From contig JBHGXV010000052.1 in the NCBI GenBank assembly GCA_041920505.1, positions 1 to 64,000 on the forward strand: a stretch of 64,000 nucleotides of DNA. The letters are read 5' to 3'. Numbering within the stretch: position 1 is the stretch's first letter; each line of letters starts with the position of its first letter. Shown here piece by piece: positions 7,625-17,022 of the stretch. Under the pieces are notes generated by a model. It was not told the DNA's origin. It worked only from the letters and a program-made list of their open reading frames with translations, and did no database searches. Position numbers and translations under genes: made by a program. The stretch is from JBHGXV01 sp041920505 (GTDB taxonomy: Bacteria; Bacillota; Bacilli; Brevibacillales; Brevibacillaceae).

Positions 7625-7678
7625 GGGCGTCAGAAAGACCATCCAATACGGGTGTGTTCTGGCGTCCTCTTTTATTTT
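7625..7678 (+). terminator. Rho-independent terminator downstream of ymaF
   Basis: Eleven-pair stem GGGCGTCAGAA / TTCTGGCGTCC including two G-T wobbles, a 21-base loop, then TCTTTTATTTT. Confidence 0.75.
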
Positions 7679-7741
7679 GCCTGAGAGAGTGAGTGCGCCC
7701 CAATGTCTTTACGATCCCGGCGTATAGGTGGCTGTTTTTGG

Positions 7742-7772
7742 ATACATCCTGAATAGAGAGTGAAGCCATACT
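7742..7772 (+). promoter_or_regulatory. Possible forespore (sigma-G/F-like) promoter of the germinant-receptor operon
   Basis: CATACTA at 7766-7772 matches the sigma-G -10 consensus and lies 27 bp before the start of the first ger gene. The -35 match is poor (ATACAT at 7742 with an 18-bp spacer; TGAATA at 7750 is too close). Germinant-receptor operons are normally sigma-G dependent, which motivates the call. Confidence 0.35.
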
Positions 7773-7798
7773 ATTGGAGTTTTCCAAAGAGGCGCATG

Positions 7799-8893
7799 AT
7801 GACCAGTAACAAGGACAAGATCAGTCTGTTTCAAGCTTGCTTCATTTTGGTTGCATCGGCAGGCATTTTCGACCATGTGATGGTCATTCCCATCCTTTTG
7901 CAAACGGCCGGTCGGGACGCTTGGGTCTCTGTATTGTCGACATTTTTTCCGTTTGTCGTGTGGATCTTTCTGCTAGTGTTCATCATACGAAAAACCAATC
8001 AGCAACGGCTGTCAACCTGGCTTAAGCAGCATGCCGGAACGGGGATTGCCCGGATTTTTTCGTTGCTTGCGGCCCTGCTACTGTTTAGCCTGGGGGCGAT
8101 CACCTTGCGGGACACCACGGTTTGGACGAATGTCACCTATTTACCCCAAACCCCCAACCTGTTGCTGGTGTTCTTGTTAGCATCGATCTGTTATTATACG
8201 GCTTACTCGGGGATCCGGACAATCGCGATCGTCAACGGCGTTCTGCTCCCGTTAGTCCTTGTATTTGGGGCATTTGTGGCGATTTCCAACCTACCACACA
8301 AGGATTATACGCTTTTATTTCCTGTTCTGGAGTATGGGTTCGATCCCTTGTTGCGGGGAATGCTGTACACTGCGGCGGGGTTCTCTGAATTACTCCTGTT
8401 GCTGTTTTTGCAGCACCGGATTCGGTCGACCGTCACTGCAAGAGCGCTGATTCTCACCTGTGCTGCTTACGTAAACCTGATTCTTTCGCCATTAACCGGT
8501 GCCATCGCCATATTCGGAGCTTCCGAAGCCGCCGCTCTCCGGTTCACCGCGTTTGAGGAATGGCGGATGGTCACATTTGGCCATTATCTGGAGCATGTTG
8601 ACTTCTTGTCGGTCTATCAATGGCTGGTCGGCTCCTTTATTCGCATTTCGTTCCTTTTGTTTTTGATACCAGAAGTGTTCCTGCTTCCGGCGGGGAAAAA
8701 GCGAACCGTTCTTTTGCTGACGGTGTCTGCCGCAATGGTGGCTGTAACGCAAATCCCGGTCAGCGACATGACATTTTTTCAGTTTCTGAAACATATCTTT
8801 CTCCCTGTCTCTCTGGCCTTGGCGATTGTACTGACATTGTTTTTGACGATCGTGACCATCTTTGTGCCATCTGGAAAGGGGATGAAACAGTGA
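7799..8893 (+). CDS. Spore germination permease, GerAB/GerB type
   Basis: 364 residues forming about ten hydrophobic helices of the spore-germination (APC-superfamily) permease family. In germinant receptors this subunit binds the small-molecule germinant in the spore inner membrane. The N-terminus KISLFQACFILVASAGI is typical. ATG 7799 is chosen because AAAGAGG lies 6 bp upstream; ATG 7796 and a GTG at 7760 are alternatives. The stop overlaps the GTG of the next gene. It stands first in the operon, ahead of the A subunit. Confidence 0.9.
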   Translation: MTSNKDKISLFQACFILVASAGIFDHVMVIPILLQTAGRDAWVSVLSTFFPFVVWIFLLVFIIRKTNQQRLSTWLKQHAGTGIARIFSLLAALLLFSLGAITLRDTTVWTNVTYLPQTPNLLLVFLLASICYYTAYSGIRTIAIVNGVLLPLVLVFGAFVAISNLPHKDYTLLFPVLEYGFDPLLRGMLYTAAGFSELLLLLFLQHRIRSTVTARALILTCAAYVNLILSPLTGAIAIFGASEAAALRFTAFEEWRMVTFGHYLEHVDFLSVYQWLVGSFIRISFLLFLIPEVFLLPAGKKRTVLLLTVSAAMVAVTQIPVSDMTFFQFLKHIFLPVSLALAIVLTLFLTIVTIFVPSGKGMKQ

Positions 8894-10398
8894 AACGGAG
8901 CTCTTTCTTTAAAAAAAACGGCGAGTGGCAAGCCGATTCCGGTTCACAGACGGCGGGTCAGGCAGTGGACAGTTCTTTGGAGAAAAACGAACGGTGGATT
9001 CGTACCGCCTGTGCGTTGTGCGAGGATGTAAAAAGCCAAAAACTCCAGTTCCAGACCAAAGCAGGCAGCCGTGCTGCGCTCTTGTTGTATTGTGAAGGGC
9101 TGGCGGATACCAAACAAATAACCCACACTATCGTGCCCAGTTTGGAAGAGTTGCTCATGTCCGATCAACCGCCGGATACCTGGCATGTGGCTCCTTTACG
9201 CTTCGAAACCGATTTGGAAAACGTCATTACCAAGGTATTTCAAGGCACTGTAGCCGTTTTTGTCGACGGAATCGGGAAAGCGTACATGCTGGACATCAGC
9301 AATCCGCCGAACAGAATCCCGGAAGAACCCAATACAGAGGTATCCATCCGCGGTCCACGTGACGGATTTGTCGAAGAGCTAACCGTGAACGTCGCTTTGG
9401 TTCGCAAGCGTCTGCGCACCCGATCGCTGGCCTGTGAAACATTCGTATTAGGCAGACGAAGCCAAACGCGGGCAGCTTTACTATACATGGAGGACATCAT
9501 CAATCCGGAGGTACGGAACGAAATCCGTAACCGCCTGTCCACGATCAATTTCGACGCCGTTTACACCAGTTCGCAGTTGGAGCAGTATTTGGCAGATTCC
9601 TCTTTTTCCATAGTCCCATTATTTCATTATACCGGTCGGCCGGACCAAGTGGTTACTTCGCTGCTTCTAGGCCGGTTTGCCATCCTTGTGGACGGTCTGC
9701 CTACTGCGTTGATCGGACCGGCCAACTTTTTTCTGCTGTTAAAGTCGCCGGAGGATTATCACGTCAATTATCTGTATGTGATCATGGAACGGCTCGTACG
9801 TCTTTTCGGGGCTTCGTTAGCTGTTTTTTTGCCCGGATTTTATATTGCGATTACCACATATCATCAGGATCAAATTCCGCTTACCCTGCTGGCAACGTTT
9901 ATCACATCGAGAAAGGGGGTTCCGTTTCCGACACCGGTGGAAGCATTTATCATGCTAATCCTGTTTGAAATTTTACGAGAAGCCGGCTTGCGGCTCCCGG
10001 GTGTAATCGGACAGACACTGGCAGTTGTGGGTGGGCTGATCATTGGCGAATCGGCGATCCGTGCAGGTTTGACCAGCCCTTCCATGTTGGTGATGATAGG
10101 GACGACGGTAATTGCTTCCTTTACCTTAATTAACCAGTCCCTTTTAGGGGTGGCAAGCGTTTTGCGGTTTGGTGTTTTACTGCTATCCTCTCTGTTTGGG
10201 TTGTTTGGTTTTCTGATGTCCGTTTTTGCCATGTTGACCTATCTGGCAAGCCTGCGCTCTTTTGGCTTGCCGTACCTGTCTCCCCTGTCTCCGTTCAACT
10301 GGCGGGATTCCCTGCGCTCTTTGGCCATCTTCCCCTGGTTAAAAAGGCCACGGATGCTACACACTCAGGACAACAACAGGCGGGGAGGAACCCGATGA
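8890..10398 (+). CDS. Spore germination protein, GerAA/GerA type
   Basis: 502 residues: a soluble N-terminal region (about 1-290) with the family segments ADTKQITHTIVPSLEELL and VSIRGPRDGFVEELTVN, followed by about five transmembrane helices, which form the ion-channel part of Ger receptors. The GTG at 8890 overlaps the permease stop and has AAAGGGG six bases upstream. The stop overlaps the start of gerC (ATGA). All three subunits are therefore translationally coupled. Confidence 0.93.
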   Translation: MKRSSFFKKNGEWQADSGSQTAGQAVDSSLEKNERWIRTACALCEDVKSQKLQFQTKAGSRAALLLYCEGLADTKQITHTIVPSLEELLMSDQPPDTWHVAPLRFETDLENVITKVFQGTVAVFVDGIGKAYMLDISNPPNRIPEEPNTEVSIRGPRDGFVEELTVNVALVRKRLRTRSLACETFVLGRRSQTRAALLYMEDIINPEVRNEIRNRLSTINFDAVYTSSQLEQYLADSSFSIVPLFHYTGRPDQVVTSLLLGRFAILVDGLPTALIGPANFFLLLKSPEDYHVNYLYVIMERLVRLFGASLAVFLPGFYIAITTYHQDQIPLTLLATFITSRKGVPFPTPVEAFIMLILFEILREAGLRLPGVIGQTLAVVGGLIIGESAIRAGLTSPSMLVMIGTTVIASFTLINQSLLGVASVLRFGVLLLSSLFGLFGFLMSVFAMLTYLASLRSFGLPYLSPLSPFNWRDSLRSLAIFPWLKRPRMLHTQDNNRRGGTR

Positions 10399-11555
10399 AT
10401 CCGAGAAAATGGCGGCTTGCCCTTTTGATCATGCTTCTTTTTCCAGTTCTTGGCGGCTGTTGGAACCAAAAAGAGCTGGAACACATGTTCTATGTCCATG
10501 CGATCGGCATCGACTATGTCGACGGGCAGTATGTGCTATATGCCCAAATCCTCAATTTCACTCCTCTGGGAAAGGCGGAGAGCGACAGCAAAAGTTCGGC
10601 CGGGCAATCTCCCGCCTGGATCGGGAAAGGGACAGGTACGACGATTGATATGGCTGCGCACAACTTATATTCCACAACGCAGCGTTATGTGTACTGGGGT
10701 CATTTGACCGCTGTGGTGTTCAGCGACAACGTATTGCGCCGCGGCATCGGTGATGCGCTCGATCTGTTGGGGAGATTCCATGAACTCCGGTACACGGCGT
10801 GGATCTTTGGGACGAGCGATCCGCTGGAGAACATATTGACAACCGCCCCGATTCTGGAGGTATCCCCGGTGTATTCCCAATTGGGCGATCCCCGGGACGT
10901 TTTTAACCAGAGTTCCTTTATCCCTCCCATCCGGTTGAACCGATTGGTGGCATCACTCAGGGAACCGGGGCGAACCGCTTATATCCCGAACCTTACAGTC
11001 GTCAAAACACGGTGGATGGACGCAAAAGAAAAGCATCCGGCATTGTGGATAAACGGTATCCACGTGTTGCGTGACGCAAAAACGACCGCCTATTTGTCGC
11101 GTTCCGGTTTGATCGGATGGAGATGGATGCTAAACGAAGTGCCTCGTACCCCGTTGGAAGTTTTCGTGGATGGCCGTCCGGCAGCTGTCCTCATTTGCGA
11201 AAATCCCAACATCAAGATTCTGCCGGAAGTAAAAGCCAACCGGGCTACATTTCGAATCAAAGTCAATGTGACTGCGATGATTGTTGAGATGCTACAGCCT
11301 GAGTCGGAAATGGTGCTCCGGAACAAAGCGGCGCGGCAAATCGAACAAGAGATCCGCTCCACGTTTAACAAAGGGGTCGAATCCCGATCCGACATTTTCC
11401 AGTTGGGAGCTGTTCTCCACCGTACATCACCGAAATCCTGGAAGGCGATCAACCAAGACGGAAAATTGCCCTTGCGCCCTGATACCTTGCAGTCGATCGA
11501 TGTAACCGTAAACATGATCAGTTCCGGAAAGAAAATGATGGAATCTCTAGGTTGA
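10395..11555 (+). CDS. Spore germination lipoprotein, GerAC/GerC type
   Basis: 386 residues starting with a lipoprotein signal (MNPRKWRLALLIMLLFPVLG, then GC) with lipobox cysteine C22. The mature part has the typical GerAC opening WNQKELEHMFYVHAIGID. It anchors to the outer face of the spore inner membrane and completes the B-A-C receptor. The germinant cannot be predicted. ATGA overlap with the upstream gene. Confidence 0.93.
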   Translation: MNPRKWRLALLIMLLFPVLGGCWNQKELEHMFYVHAIGIDYVDGQYVLYAQILNFTPLGKAESDSKSSAGQSPAWIGKGTGTTIDMAAHNLYSTTQRYVYWGHLTAVVFSDNVLRRGIGDALDLLGRFHELRYTAWIFGTSDPLENILTTAPILEVSPVYSQLGDPRDVFNQSSFIPPIRLNRLVASLREPGRTAYIPNLTVVKTRWMDAKEKHPALWINGIHVLRDAKTTAYLSRSGLIGWRWMLNEVPRTPLEVFVDGRPAAVLICENPNIKILPEVKANRATFRIKVNVTAMIVEMLQPESEMVLRNKAARQIEQEIRSTFNKGVESRSDIFQLGAVLHRTSPKSWKAINQDGKLPLRPDTLQSIDVTVNMISSGKKMMESLG

Positions 11556-11607
11556 AAATCCCGGGTGCCGCTACGATTTCATCTCAACAAACGGGGGTGT
11601 TTTTGTC

Positions 11608-13161
11608 GTGATGAAAGGCCTCTCTTATTTCATCGTTTCGTTTGCCGGTGCTTCGTTGGCGATTATGCTCGCCGGTTTGGGCGCTTTCGTCTGTGCACGG
11701 CCGTTGGTCAAGTGGATGGTCGGTCGCTTTATCAAGCGGTTGATGTCGGATAGATACGCCGAAAACATCTGGGAAATGGTGACGGCGATGACTCGCATCA
11801 GTCCCCGGATCGTCGTCGAGAACAGCTTGCGGGCGGCTGTCGCAGGTGTGATCGAACGGCCGTTTGGCAGTCCGCGAAAATTTCTCAATTTTGACGGACT
11901 CGTCTTCTCGCCAGCGCAATTGGCTGTTTTGCCTGCGCACGAGTTTGCCGATGTAGATATGCGAATAACGATCGGTCCACGGGCGGCAAAACCGTTGACG
12001 CTGGAAATCCCCTTGATGGCAGGGGGGATGGGATACGGGATCGGGTTGAGCGAAAAGGTGAAAATCGCCATTGCCAAAGGAACGGCTGCGGTTGGAACCA
12101 GCACCAATTCCGGAGAGGGGCCGCTTTTGCCCGAAGAGAGAAAATTTGCCCGATATTATATCCTGCAGTACAGTTCCGGGCATTGGTCAAAAGAGCCAGA
12201 AACGTTGAGGCAGGCGGATGCGATTGAAATACACATCGGGCAGGGGGCGACGGCAGGTGCGGCCAGCTTCATCCCCCAGGAGTTCATTGAGGGGAGGGCG
12301 CGCACATTACTGCACGTGCAGGAAGGCGAGTTTCTGGTGATTCCTTCACGCCACCGGGAAATTGCGCAGCCCCAGGATCTGAAACAACTGGTGGACAAGT
12401 TGCGGACGATCACCGGAGGCGTGCCGATCGGGGTCAAAATCTGCCCGAGCGGCAGACTGGAAGCCGACCTGGAAGTGGCGATCCAGGCAGATGTCGATTT
12501 TATCAGTATCGACGGAGGTCAGGCAGGGACGAAAGGAGGAGCTCCCATTCTGGAAGACGACTTCGGGCTGCCGACCATTTTCGCGCTGAGCCGTGCCGTC
12601 CGCTATCTCAAACAGCGCGGCGTAAAAGAGCGGATCAGCCTCTTGAGCGGCGGAGGATACGCCACTCCGGGAGACTGCCTGAAAGCGCTGGCGTTGGGCG
12701 CGGACGCTGTGTATATGGGGACGGCTCTCCTGTGGGCAATGACACACGTTCAGGTCACCAAGGCGATTCCCTGGGAACCGCCGACCCAGCTTGTCATGTA
12801 CCCAGGCAGTATGAAAGAGGAATTTGATGAAGAGGAAGCGGCGAAGTACCTGTCCAATTTTTTGGTCTCCTGTGTGGAAGAGATGAAAGTCGCCATCCGG
12901 GCGTTGGGAAAGACGTCCGTGCGGGACGTGACTGCCGACGATCTGATCGCGCTCGACGAGTGGACGAGCAAAGTGACAAACGTTCGCCTGGCTATCGAGC
13001 CATTCGCCGGATCGGGAACAACCGAACGTCCGGTTCAACCGTCCGTTCAGCAGACAGTTTCTGTTCAGCCTGCTGACAAAAGCCCCGGCGCGGCGCGTAC
13101 GTACAAACGGATGCGTGCCCACGAGTTGTTTGCCCTCTTGCAAAGGAAGAAAAAAAGATGA
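11608..13161 (+). CDS. Membrane-anchored FMN-binding glutamate-synthase-domain protein
   Basis: 517 residues: an N-terminal transmembrane segment (about 5-30), then a GltB-type TIM-barrel with GVPIGVKICPSGRLEADLEV, the catalytic-loop stretch SIDGGQAGTKGGAP and the FMN-phosphate segment LGADAVYMGTALL. The three-cysteine cluster that binds the 3Fe-4S centre in true glutamate synthases is not seen, and no amidotransferase domain is present. Its reaction is therefore unknown; such proteins are annotated as FMN-binding glutamate synthase family. Start GTG 11608 (or ATG 11611) after GGGGGTG. Coupled by ATGA to the DUF2071 gene. Confidence 0.85.
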   Translation: MMKGLSYFIVSFAGASLAIMLAGLGAFVCARPLVKWMVGRFIKRLMSDRYAENIWEMVTAMTRISPRIVVENSLRAAVAGVIERPFGSPRKFLNFDGLVFSPAQLAVLPAHEFADVDMRITIGPRAAKPLTLEIPLMAGGMGYGIGLSEKVKIAIAKGTAAVGTSTNSGEGPLLPEERKFARYYILQYSSGHWSKEPETLRQADAIEIHIGQGATAGAASFIPQEFIEGRARTLLHVQEGEFLVIPSRHREIAQPQDLKQLVDKLRTITGGVPIGVKICPSGRLEADLEVAIQADVDFISIDGGQAGTKGGAPILEDDFGLPTIFALSRAVRYLKQRGVKERISLLSGGGYATPGDCLKALALGADAVYMGTALLWAMTHVQVTKAIPWEPPTQLVMYPGSMKEEFDEEEAAKYLSNFLVSCVEEMKVAIRALGKTSVRDVTADDLIALDEWTSKVTNVRLAIEPFAGSGTTERPVQPSVQQTVSVQPADKSPGAARTYKRMRAHELFALLQRKKKR

Positions 13162-13886
13162 CAGGCAAGCGAAACTCATGGATCATGACGCAGACGTGGG
13201 AGCACCTCCTCTTCGCCCATTGGCCCGTGCCTGTGGAATCGTTGCGCCGACTGGTTCCTGCCGGACTGGAAGTGGACACCTTTGAAGGACAAGCGTGGAT
13301 TGGCGTCATCCCTTTCTGGATAAGCGCTGTCCAATTGCGGTTTTTGCCGGTGATGCGGCACGCGTTCCGTTTTCCCGAGGTCAACGTGAGGACGTATGTG
13401 ACCGAAAACAAGAAACCGGGTGTGTTTTTTCTCACCCTGGACGCGGCCCATCCGTTGGTTGTGAACGTGGCCAAGCTGTGGTATCACCTTCCCTACTACA
13501 CGGCGGACATGTCGATAGAGCGTAGGGCGGACACGATTCACTTTCAGAGCGAGAGAAGAAATTCCCCAGCGGCGCGTCGGTTTCAGTGCCGCTATCGGCC
13601 CGTCTCCCCGCCGTTTGCGGCAAGGACGGGAACGCTTGAACACTGGTTGACCGAACGGTATCGCTTCTATTGCCGCTGTCCCCGCAATCATCGCGTCTAC
13701 CAGGGGGACGTCTGGCACAGACCGTGGGAGTTGCAGAGGGCGGACGCGGAGATTGCGGTCAACACACTGGTCGACGAATACGGCTTCAACCTCCCGGCGA
13801 CGGCTCCGCCGCTTGTGCATTACTCCCGTGGCGTGAACGCGCGGGTTTGGCCGACACGCCTTTCACGCATTTCTGCGTACCAATAG
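13158..13886 (+). CDS. DUF2071 (YqjF-like) protein
   Basis: 242 residues resembling the YqjF/DUF2071 family: an N-terminal WEHLLFAHWPVPVESLRRLV followed by LEVDTFEGQAWIGVIPF. Function unknown; the fold is related to acetoacetate decarboxylase. The start overlaps the stop of the upstream FMN protein (ATGA), and the 3' end overlaps the convergent rlmD by 24 bp. Cytoplasmic; no signal peptide. Confidence 0.82.
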   Translation: MTGKRNSWIMTQTWEHLLFAHWPVPVESLRRLVPAGLEVDTFEGQAWIGVIPFWISAVQLRFLPVMRHAFRFPEVNVRTYVTENKKPGVFFLTLDAAHPLVVNVAKLWYHLPYYTADMSIERRADTIHFQSERRNSPAARRFQCRYRPVSPPFAARTGTLEHWLTERYRFYCRCPRNHRVYQGDVWHRPWELQRADAEIAVNTLVDEYGFNLPATAPPLVHYSRGVNARVWPTRLSRISAYQ

Positions 13887-15251
13887 CGAACAACTCTCCA
13901 CATGCGGCGTGTGCGGAAACATGTCCAGCGGCTGCACCTTCACCAGATCGTACCGGGCGAGAAGACGCTTGATGTCTTTGGCCAGGGTGGAGGGGTTGCA
14001 GGAGACGTAGACGATTTTCGCCGGACAGACGGCCAGAAGAGAGTCGATCAGCGAGGCGTCCAGCCCGGTGCGCGGCGGGTCGACGACGACGACGTCGGGG
14101 CGGATGCCCTGCTTTGCCCATTGGGGCATGAGCACTTCCGCCCTGCCGATGTGGAAACTGGCGTTGGTGATGCCGTTGGCGGCAGCGTTGGCGCGGGCGT
14201 CGTCGACAGCTTCGGGGATCAGCTCGATGCCGCGCACTTCTTTGGCATACGGGGCAAGCCACAGCGCGATGGTGCCGGTGCCGCAGTACAGGTCGAGGAC
14301 CAGCTCGCCGCCGGAGAGGGCGGCCGCTTGTTTCACTTCTTCGTACAGTTTGTGTGTCTGCTCGGGGTTAAGCTGGAAAAAGGCGCGGGCGGACAGGTCG
14401 AACGACAGCTCGCCCAGTCTTTCGGCGATGGCGGGTTTGCCCCAGAGCACGCGGGTGGTTTCGCCGAAGACGAGCGAAGTTTTTTTCGGATTGATGTTTT
14501 GCACCAGGCTGACCAGGGACGGCAAGCGGTAGCGCAGTTCCAGGATCAGCTCTTTTTCGTGCGGAATCTTCGGGGTGGCGGTCACCAGCGTCAGTTGCGT
14601 CTCGCCGGTGGCAAACGCGACCCGGGCGACGATCGTGCGGATGACGCCGGTGCGCTTGCGTTCGTCGTAGACCGGGATGCCCAGTTGCTCGATCACCTCG
14701 CGGGCGGTGGCGACGATCTCATTCGTGGCCTGGTGCTGGATCTGGCACTGCTCCAGGTCGACCAGTTCGTGGCTGCCCGGTTTGTACAGGCCCACGATCA
14801 GCTTGCCGTCCTTTCGCCCCACCTGGAACTGTGCTTTGTTGCGGTACCCCCAAGGGTGTTCCATGCCGATCGTCGGGGCGACCGGGGGATTGCTCAGTCC
14901 TGCGTACTTTTGCAGGGCTTCCTTCACCAACTCCCGCTTGCCGACGAGCTGTGCCTGGTAGTCCAGGTGTTGCAGGCTGCAGCCGCCGCACTCCGCGTAG
15001 ACCGGACACGGCGAAGCGACGCGGGACAAAGAGCGTTCAGAGATGCTGATCAGGCGGGCCGTCGCGTAATTCGGCTTGACGTCGGTGATTTCCGCCCGCA
15101 CCACTTCGCCGGGCAGAGCGCCCGGCACGAACACGAGCTTCCGCTTGTAATAGCCGATGCCTTCCCCGTTTATTCCCAGGCTGCGGATCGAGAGCGTCAC
15201 CGGCTGTCCGACGCGCAGCCGCACCTCTGTGTGTTGGTTCGTTTTGTTCAT
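13863..15251 (-). CDS. rlmD: 23S rRNA (uracil-C5)-methyltransferase RlmD/RumA family
   Basis: 462 residues: an N-terminal TRAM RNA-binding domain (about 10-70), an iron-sulfur site with C82, C88, C91 and C169, a SAM-binding domain with LDLYCGTGTIALWLA, and the catalytic cysteine in VYVSCNPSTLAKDI. It methylates C5 of uracil in rRNA. Firmicutes usually have RlmCD-type paralogs with dual target sites, so the exact uridine is uncertain. It is convergent with the DUF2071 gene (24-bp overlap). Confidence 0.93.
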   Translation of the reverse strand: MNKTNQHTEVRLRVGQPVTLSIRSLGINGEGIGYYKRKLVFVPGALPGEVVRAEITDVKPNYATARLISISERSLSRVASPCPVYAECGGCSLQHLDYQAQLVGKRELVKEALQKYAGLSNPPVAPTIGMEHPWGYRNKAQFQVGRKDGKLIVGLYKPGSHELVDLEQCQIQHQATNEIVATAREVIEQLGIPVYDERKRTGVIRTIVARVAFATGETQLTLVTATPKIPHEKELILELRYRLPSLVSLVQNINPKKTSLVFGETTRVLWGKPAIAERLGELSFDLSARAFFQLNPEQTHKLYEEVKQAAALSGGELVLDLYCGTGTIALWLAPYAKEVRGIELIPEAVDDARANAAANGITNASFHIGRAEVLMPQWAKQGIRPDVVVVDPPRTGLDASLIDSLLAVCPAKIVYVSCNPSTLAKDIKRLLARYDLVKVQPLDMFPHTPHVESCSLLVRRNA

Positions 15252-15376
15252 GGGCCGTTTCTCCTCTGTCAGGTAGTTGCGTCCTTATTATAGGCGATTG
15301 GGGGAAAAATGCATACTTTGGTCGCCGATGCGCACACTAGGGGCGAAAACGAGAAAGAGGAAGGGAGTATCCTATA

Positions 15377-16126
15377 ATGGCGAAAAAGCGTTTGTGGATG
15401 TCGTGGCTTGGTGCGATGCTTGGCATGGCACTCGCGGTTCAACCGGCAGCGGCCGCTTCGCTGATTCCGGAAGTGGACGCCCCGTCGTTGGGGACTGTGG
15501 CGGAGAGGCCTGCTGCGTCGGGTCTGCCCTGCAGCGTGACGAGCGAACAAGCGATTGCGCTGGTAAGGGAGCAGGGCAGCGAAAAGCAATACTATTATCC
15601 GGGGCTGTCGTTCCAGGAGGTTCAGTTGGACAGCGACAAGCCAAACGAACTGTTCGTCTGGATCATTGGCGGATCAACCGTGGGCAACTTCTTCATCTTT
15701 GACAAGGACGCGCAGGGGCGATACCGCAAAGTGTACGAGCAACCGTGGCGGATCGACCGCTTTCAGGTGCCTCTGGAGTGGACGTTTGACGGCAAGCATC
15801 TGTTCGAGGTGGTGGTCACCACCGGGGGGACGGGGGTGCGCACGAAGACGTCGTACCTTTTGTATCTGCAGGACGGCAAGGTGACGGAAGCGTGGCACGG
15901 CGTGCTGCTCAACAGCCAGGTGACGCCGCCCAACACCGTGGTCGACCAGGTGGGCTCGTTTGTCGTGGACGAGGAAGATCAACTGTTCATCTACCAGCAG
16001 GTGAGACTGATCGCCGACCGCACCGGCAAAACCATCTTGAGCGCCCATCGGCCGACGGTCACCGTCTACCGCTGGAACGGCCAACGTTTCGAACAAGCGC
16101 AGGAATTTACCCGTTTCGGGCCGTGA
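15377..16126 (+). CDS. Exported protein of unknown function
   Basis: 249 residues with a clear signal peptide (MAKKRLWMSWLGAMLGMALA, then an AAAAS-type cleavage region near residue 28). The mature part is rich in beta-strand segments such as NELFVWIIGGSTVGNFFIF and LFEVVVTTGGTG. I do not recognise the family. GAAGGGAG precedes the ATG at a slightly long distance of about 10 bp. It stands alone between rlmD (divergent) and a small hypothetical gene. Confidence 0.8.
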   Translation: MAKKRLWMSWLGAMLGMALAVQPAAAASLIPEVDAPSLGTVAERPAASGLPCSVTSEQAIALVREQGSEKQYYYPGLSFQEVQLDSDKPNELFVWIIGGSTVGNFFIFDKDAQGRYRKVYEQPWRIDRFQVPLEWTFDGKHLFEVVVTTGGTGVRTKTSYLLYLQDGKVTEAWHGVLLNSQVTPPNTVVDQVGSFVVDEEDQLFIYQQVRLIADRTGKTILSAHRPTVTVYRWNGQRFEQAQEFTRFGP

Positions 16127-16154
16127 CGGAAGGATTCCTCGTTTTTCTGGTTTT

Positions 16155-16163
16155 TGCTATAAT
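16155..16163 (+). promoter_or_regulatory. Extended -10 promoter of the 113-residue hypothetical gene
   Basis: TGCTATAAT is a perfect extended -10 element, 34 bp upstream of the start codon. No good -35 is present, as is usual for extended -10 promoters. Confidence 0.65.
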
Positions 16164-16196
16164 GGGGCAGAGAAAAACGAGGGAGTGTTTGGGACG

Positions 16197-16538
16197 ATGG
16201 ACCAATTGTTTGAGCAATTGAAAGAGTATCTGAACATGGACACCGAAATCTCTTTCGAAGAGTTTGACCGCTACTACAAGGATGTCATCGCCTTTCTGAA
16301 CGAAAACTGGGACAAGCTGAACGAGGAAGAAAGCATGAAAATGCTGTTTATCCTCGACAACGTCAAGTCCAACAGCGAAGACCGCGCCAAGCGGAAGACC
16401 AAGGAAGCGAAGAAGTACAAAAAGATGTTCGACCGGACCAGCATCTGGTCGGCAGCGATGTTCAAACGTTTGCTCGACTTCGGCTGGACCGAGGAGCAAA
16501 TCGGCAAGCGTTACGAAGAGATTTACGAAGCGGTGTAA
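16197..16538 (+). CDS. Small charged cytoplasmic protein, unknown function
   Basis: 113 residues, strongly acidic/basic and helical (EEFDRYYKDVIAFLNENW), with a lysine-rich middle. No family recognised. Start ATG 16197 with GAGGGAG upstream; an in-frame GTG at 16185 overlaps that site. It has its own extended -10 promoter and its own terminator, so it is monocistronic. Confidence 0.75.
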   Translation: MDQLFEQLKEYLNMDTEISFEEFDRYYKDVIAFLNENWDKLNEEESMKMLFILDNVKSNSEDRAKRKTKEAKKYKKMFDRTSIWSAAMFKRLLDFGWTEEQIGKRYEEIYEAV

Positions 16539-16575
16539 AGCGGATGCCCTGCGGGGCGTCCGCTTTTGTTTTATA
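16538..16575 (+). terminator. Rho-independent terminator
   Basis: Stem AAGCGGATGCCC / GGGGCGTCCGCTT (one wobble) with a short TGC loop, followed by TTGTTTT. It starts at the stop codon of the upstream gene. Confidence 0.85.
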
Positions 16576-16736
16576 ACAGCATAAAAAAGGGCAAAAGAGG
16601 GATAATACAGAGACGGAAACAGGAAGAGCAAGCAAAACGGAGAAAAGGACGAAAAATGTAGTATAACACGGTTTGGTTTTGTTGGATATGTTATGGTACA
16701 GTGGCGGTAAGAATTTGTGCAAGGAGCGTGGACAAC

Positions 16737-16889
16737 GTGATCGCGGTAAGCACCTTTTTTGCCAATCTTGAGAAAAAATGCTGTTCGGTATGCGGCAATT
16801 CGTTGTCGGAACAGGCGGAATCGTACATGACGGAGTGTTTCGCCTGCCAGGAAAAAGCAAGTGAAGAAGGCTATGCTCTCAAACGTTGA
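16737..16889 (+). CDS. YhfH-like small zinc-ribbon protein
   Basis: 50 residues starting at a GTG with AAGGAG ten bases upstream. Two cysteine pairs (CCSVC at 15-19 and CFAC at 34-37) spaced as in a small zinc ribbon, and the opening VSTFFANLEKKC, resemble the YhfH family of Bacillales. Function unknown. A terminator follows at 16909-16944. Confidence 0.7.
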   Translation: MIAVSTFFANLEKKCCSVCGNSLSEQAESYMTECFACQEKASEEGYALKR

Positions 16890-16908
16890 TTCGCTTGTGC
16901 GCGAGGCG

Positions 16909-16944
16909 ATCACCCCATCTTTTGGGATGGCGGTGATTTTTTTT
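16909..16944 (+). terminator. Rho-independent terminator after the YhfH-like gene
   Basis: ATCACC-CCATC pairs with GATGG-CGGTGAT (one bulge), followed by eight T residues. Confidence 0.9.
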
Positions 16945-17022
16945 GTGCGTCCATGGCCCTTGCCAGCGCCCGGCAAAGCGGGCATGCTAATAGACGTAGA
17001 ACGTGTCGGGAGGGGCCTGGCT

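Noticed and set aside
7750..7772. TGAATA with CATACTA as a perfect sigma-G promoter for the ger operon
   Set aside because: The two elements are only 10 bp apart, too close for a holoenzyme; only the -10 was kept as weak evidence.
13902..15293. Open frame of 463 codons opposite rlmD
   Set aside because: Antisense shadow of a conserved gene in GC-rich DNA; no ribosome site or family features.
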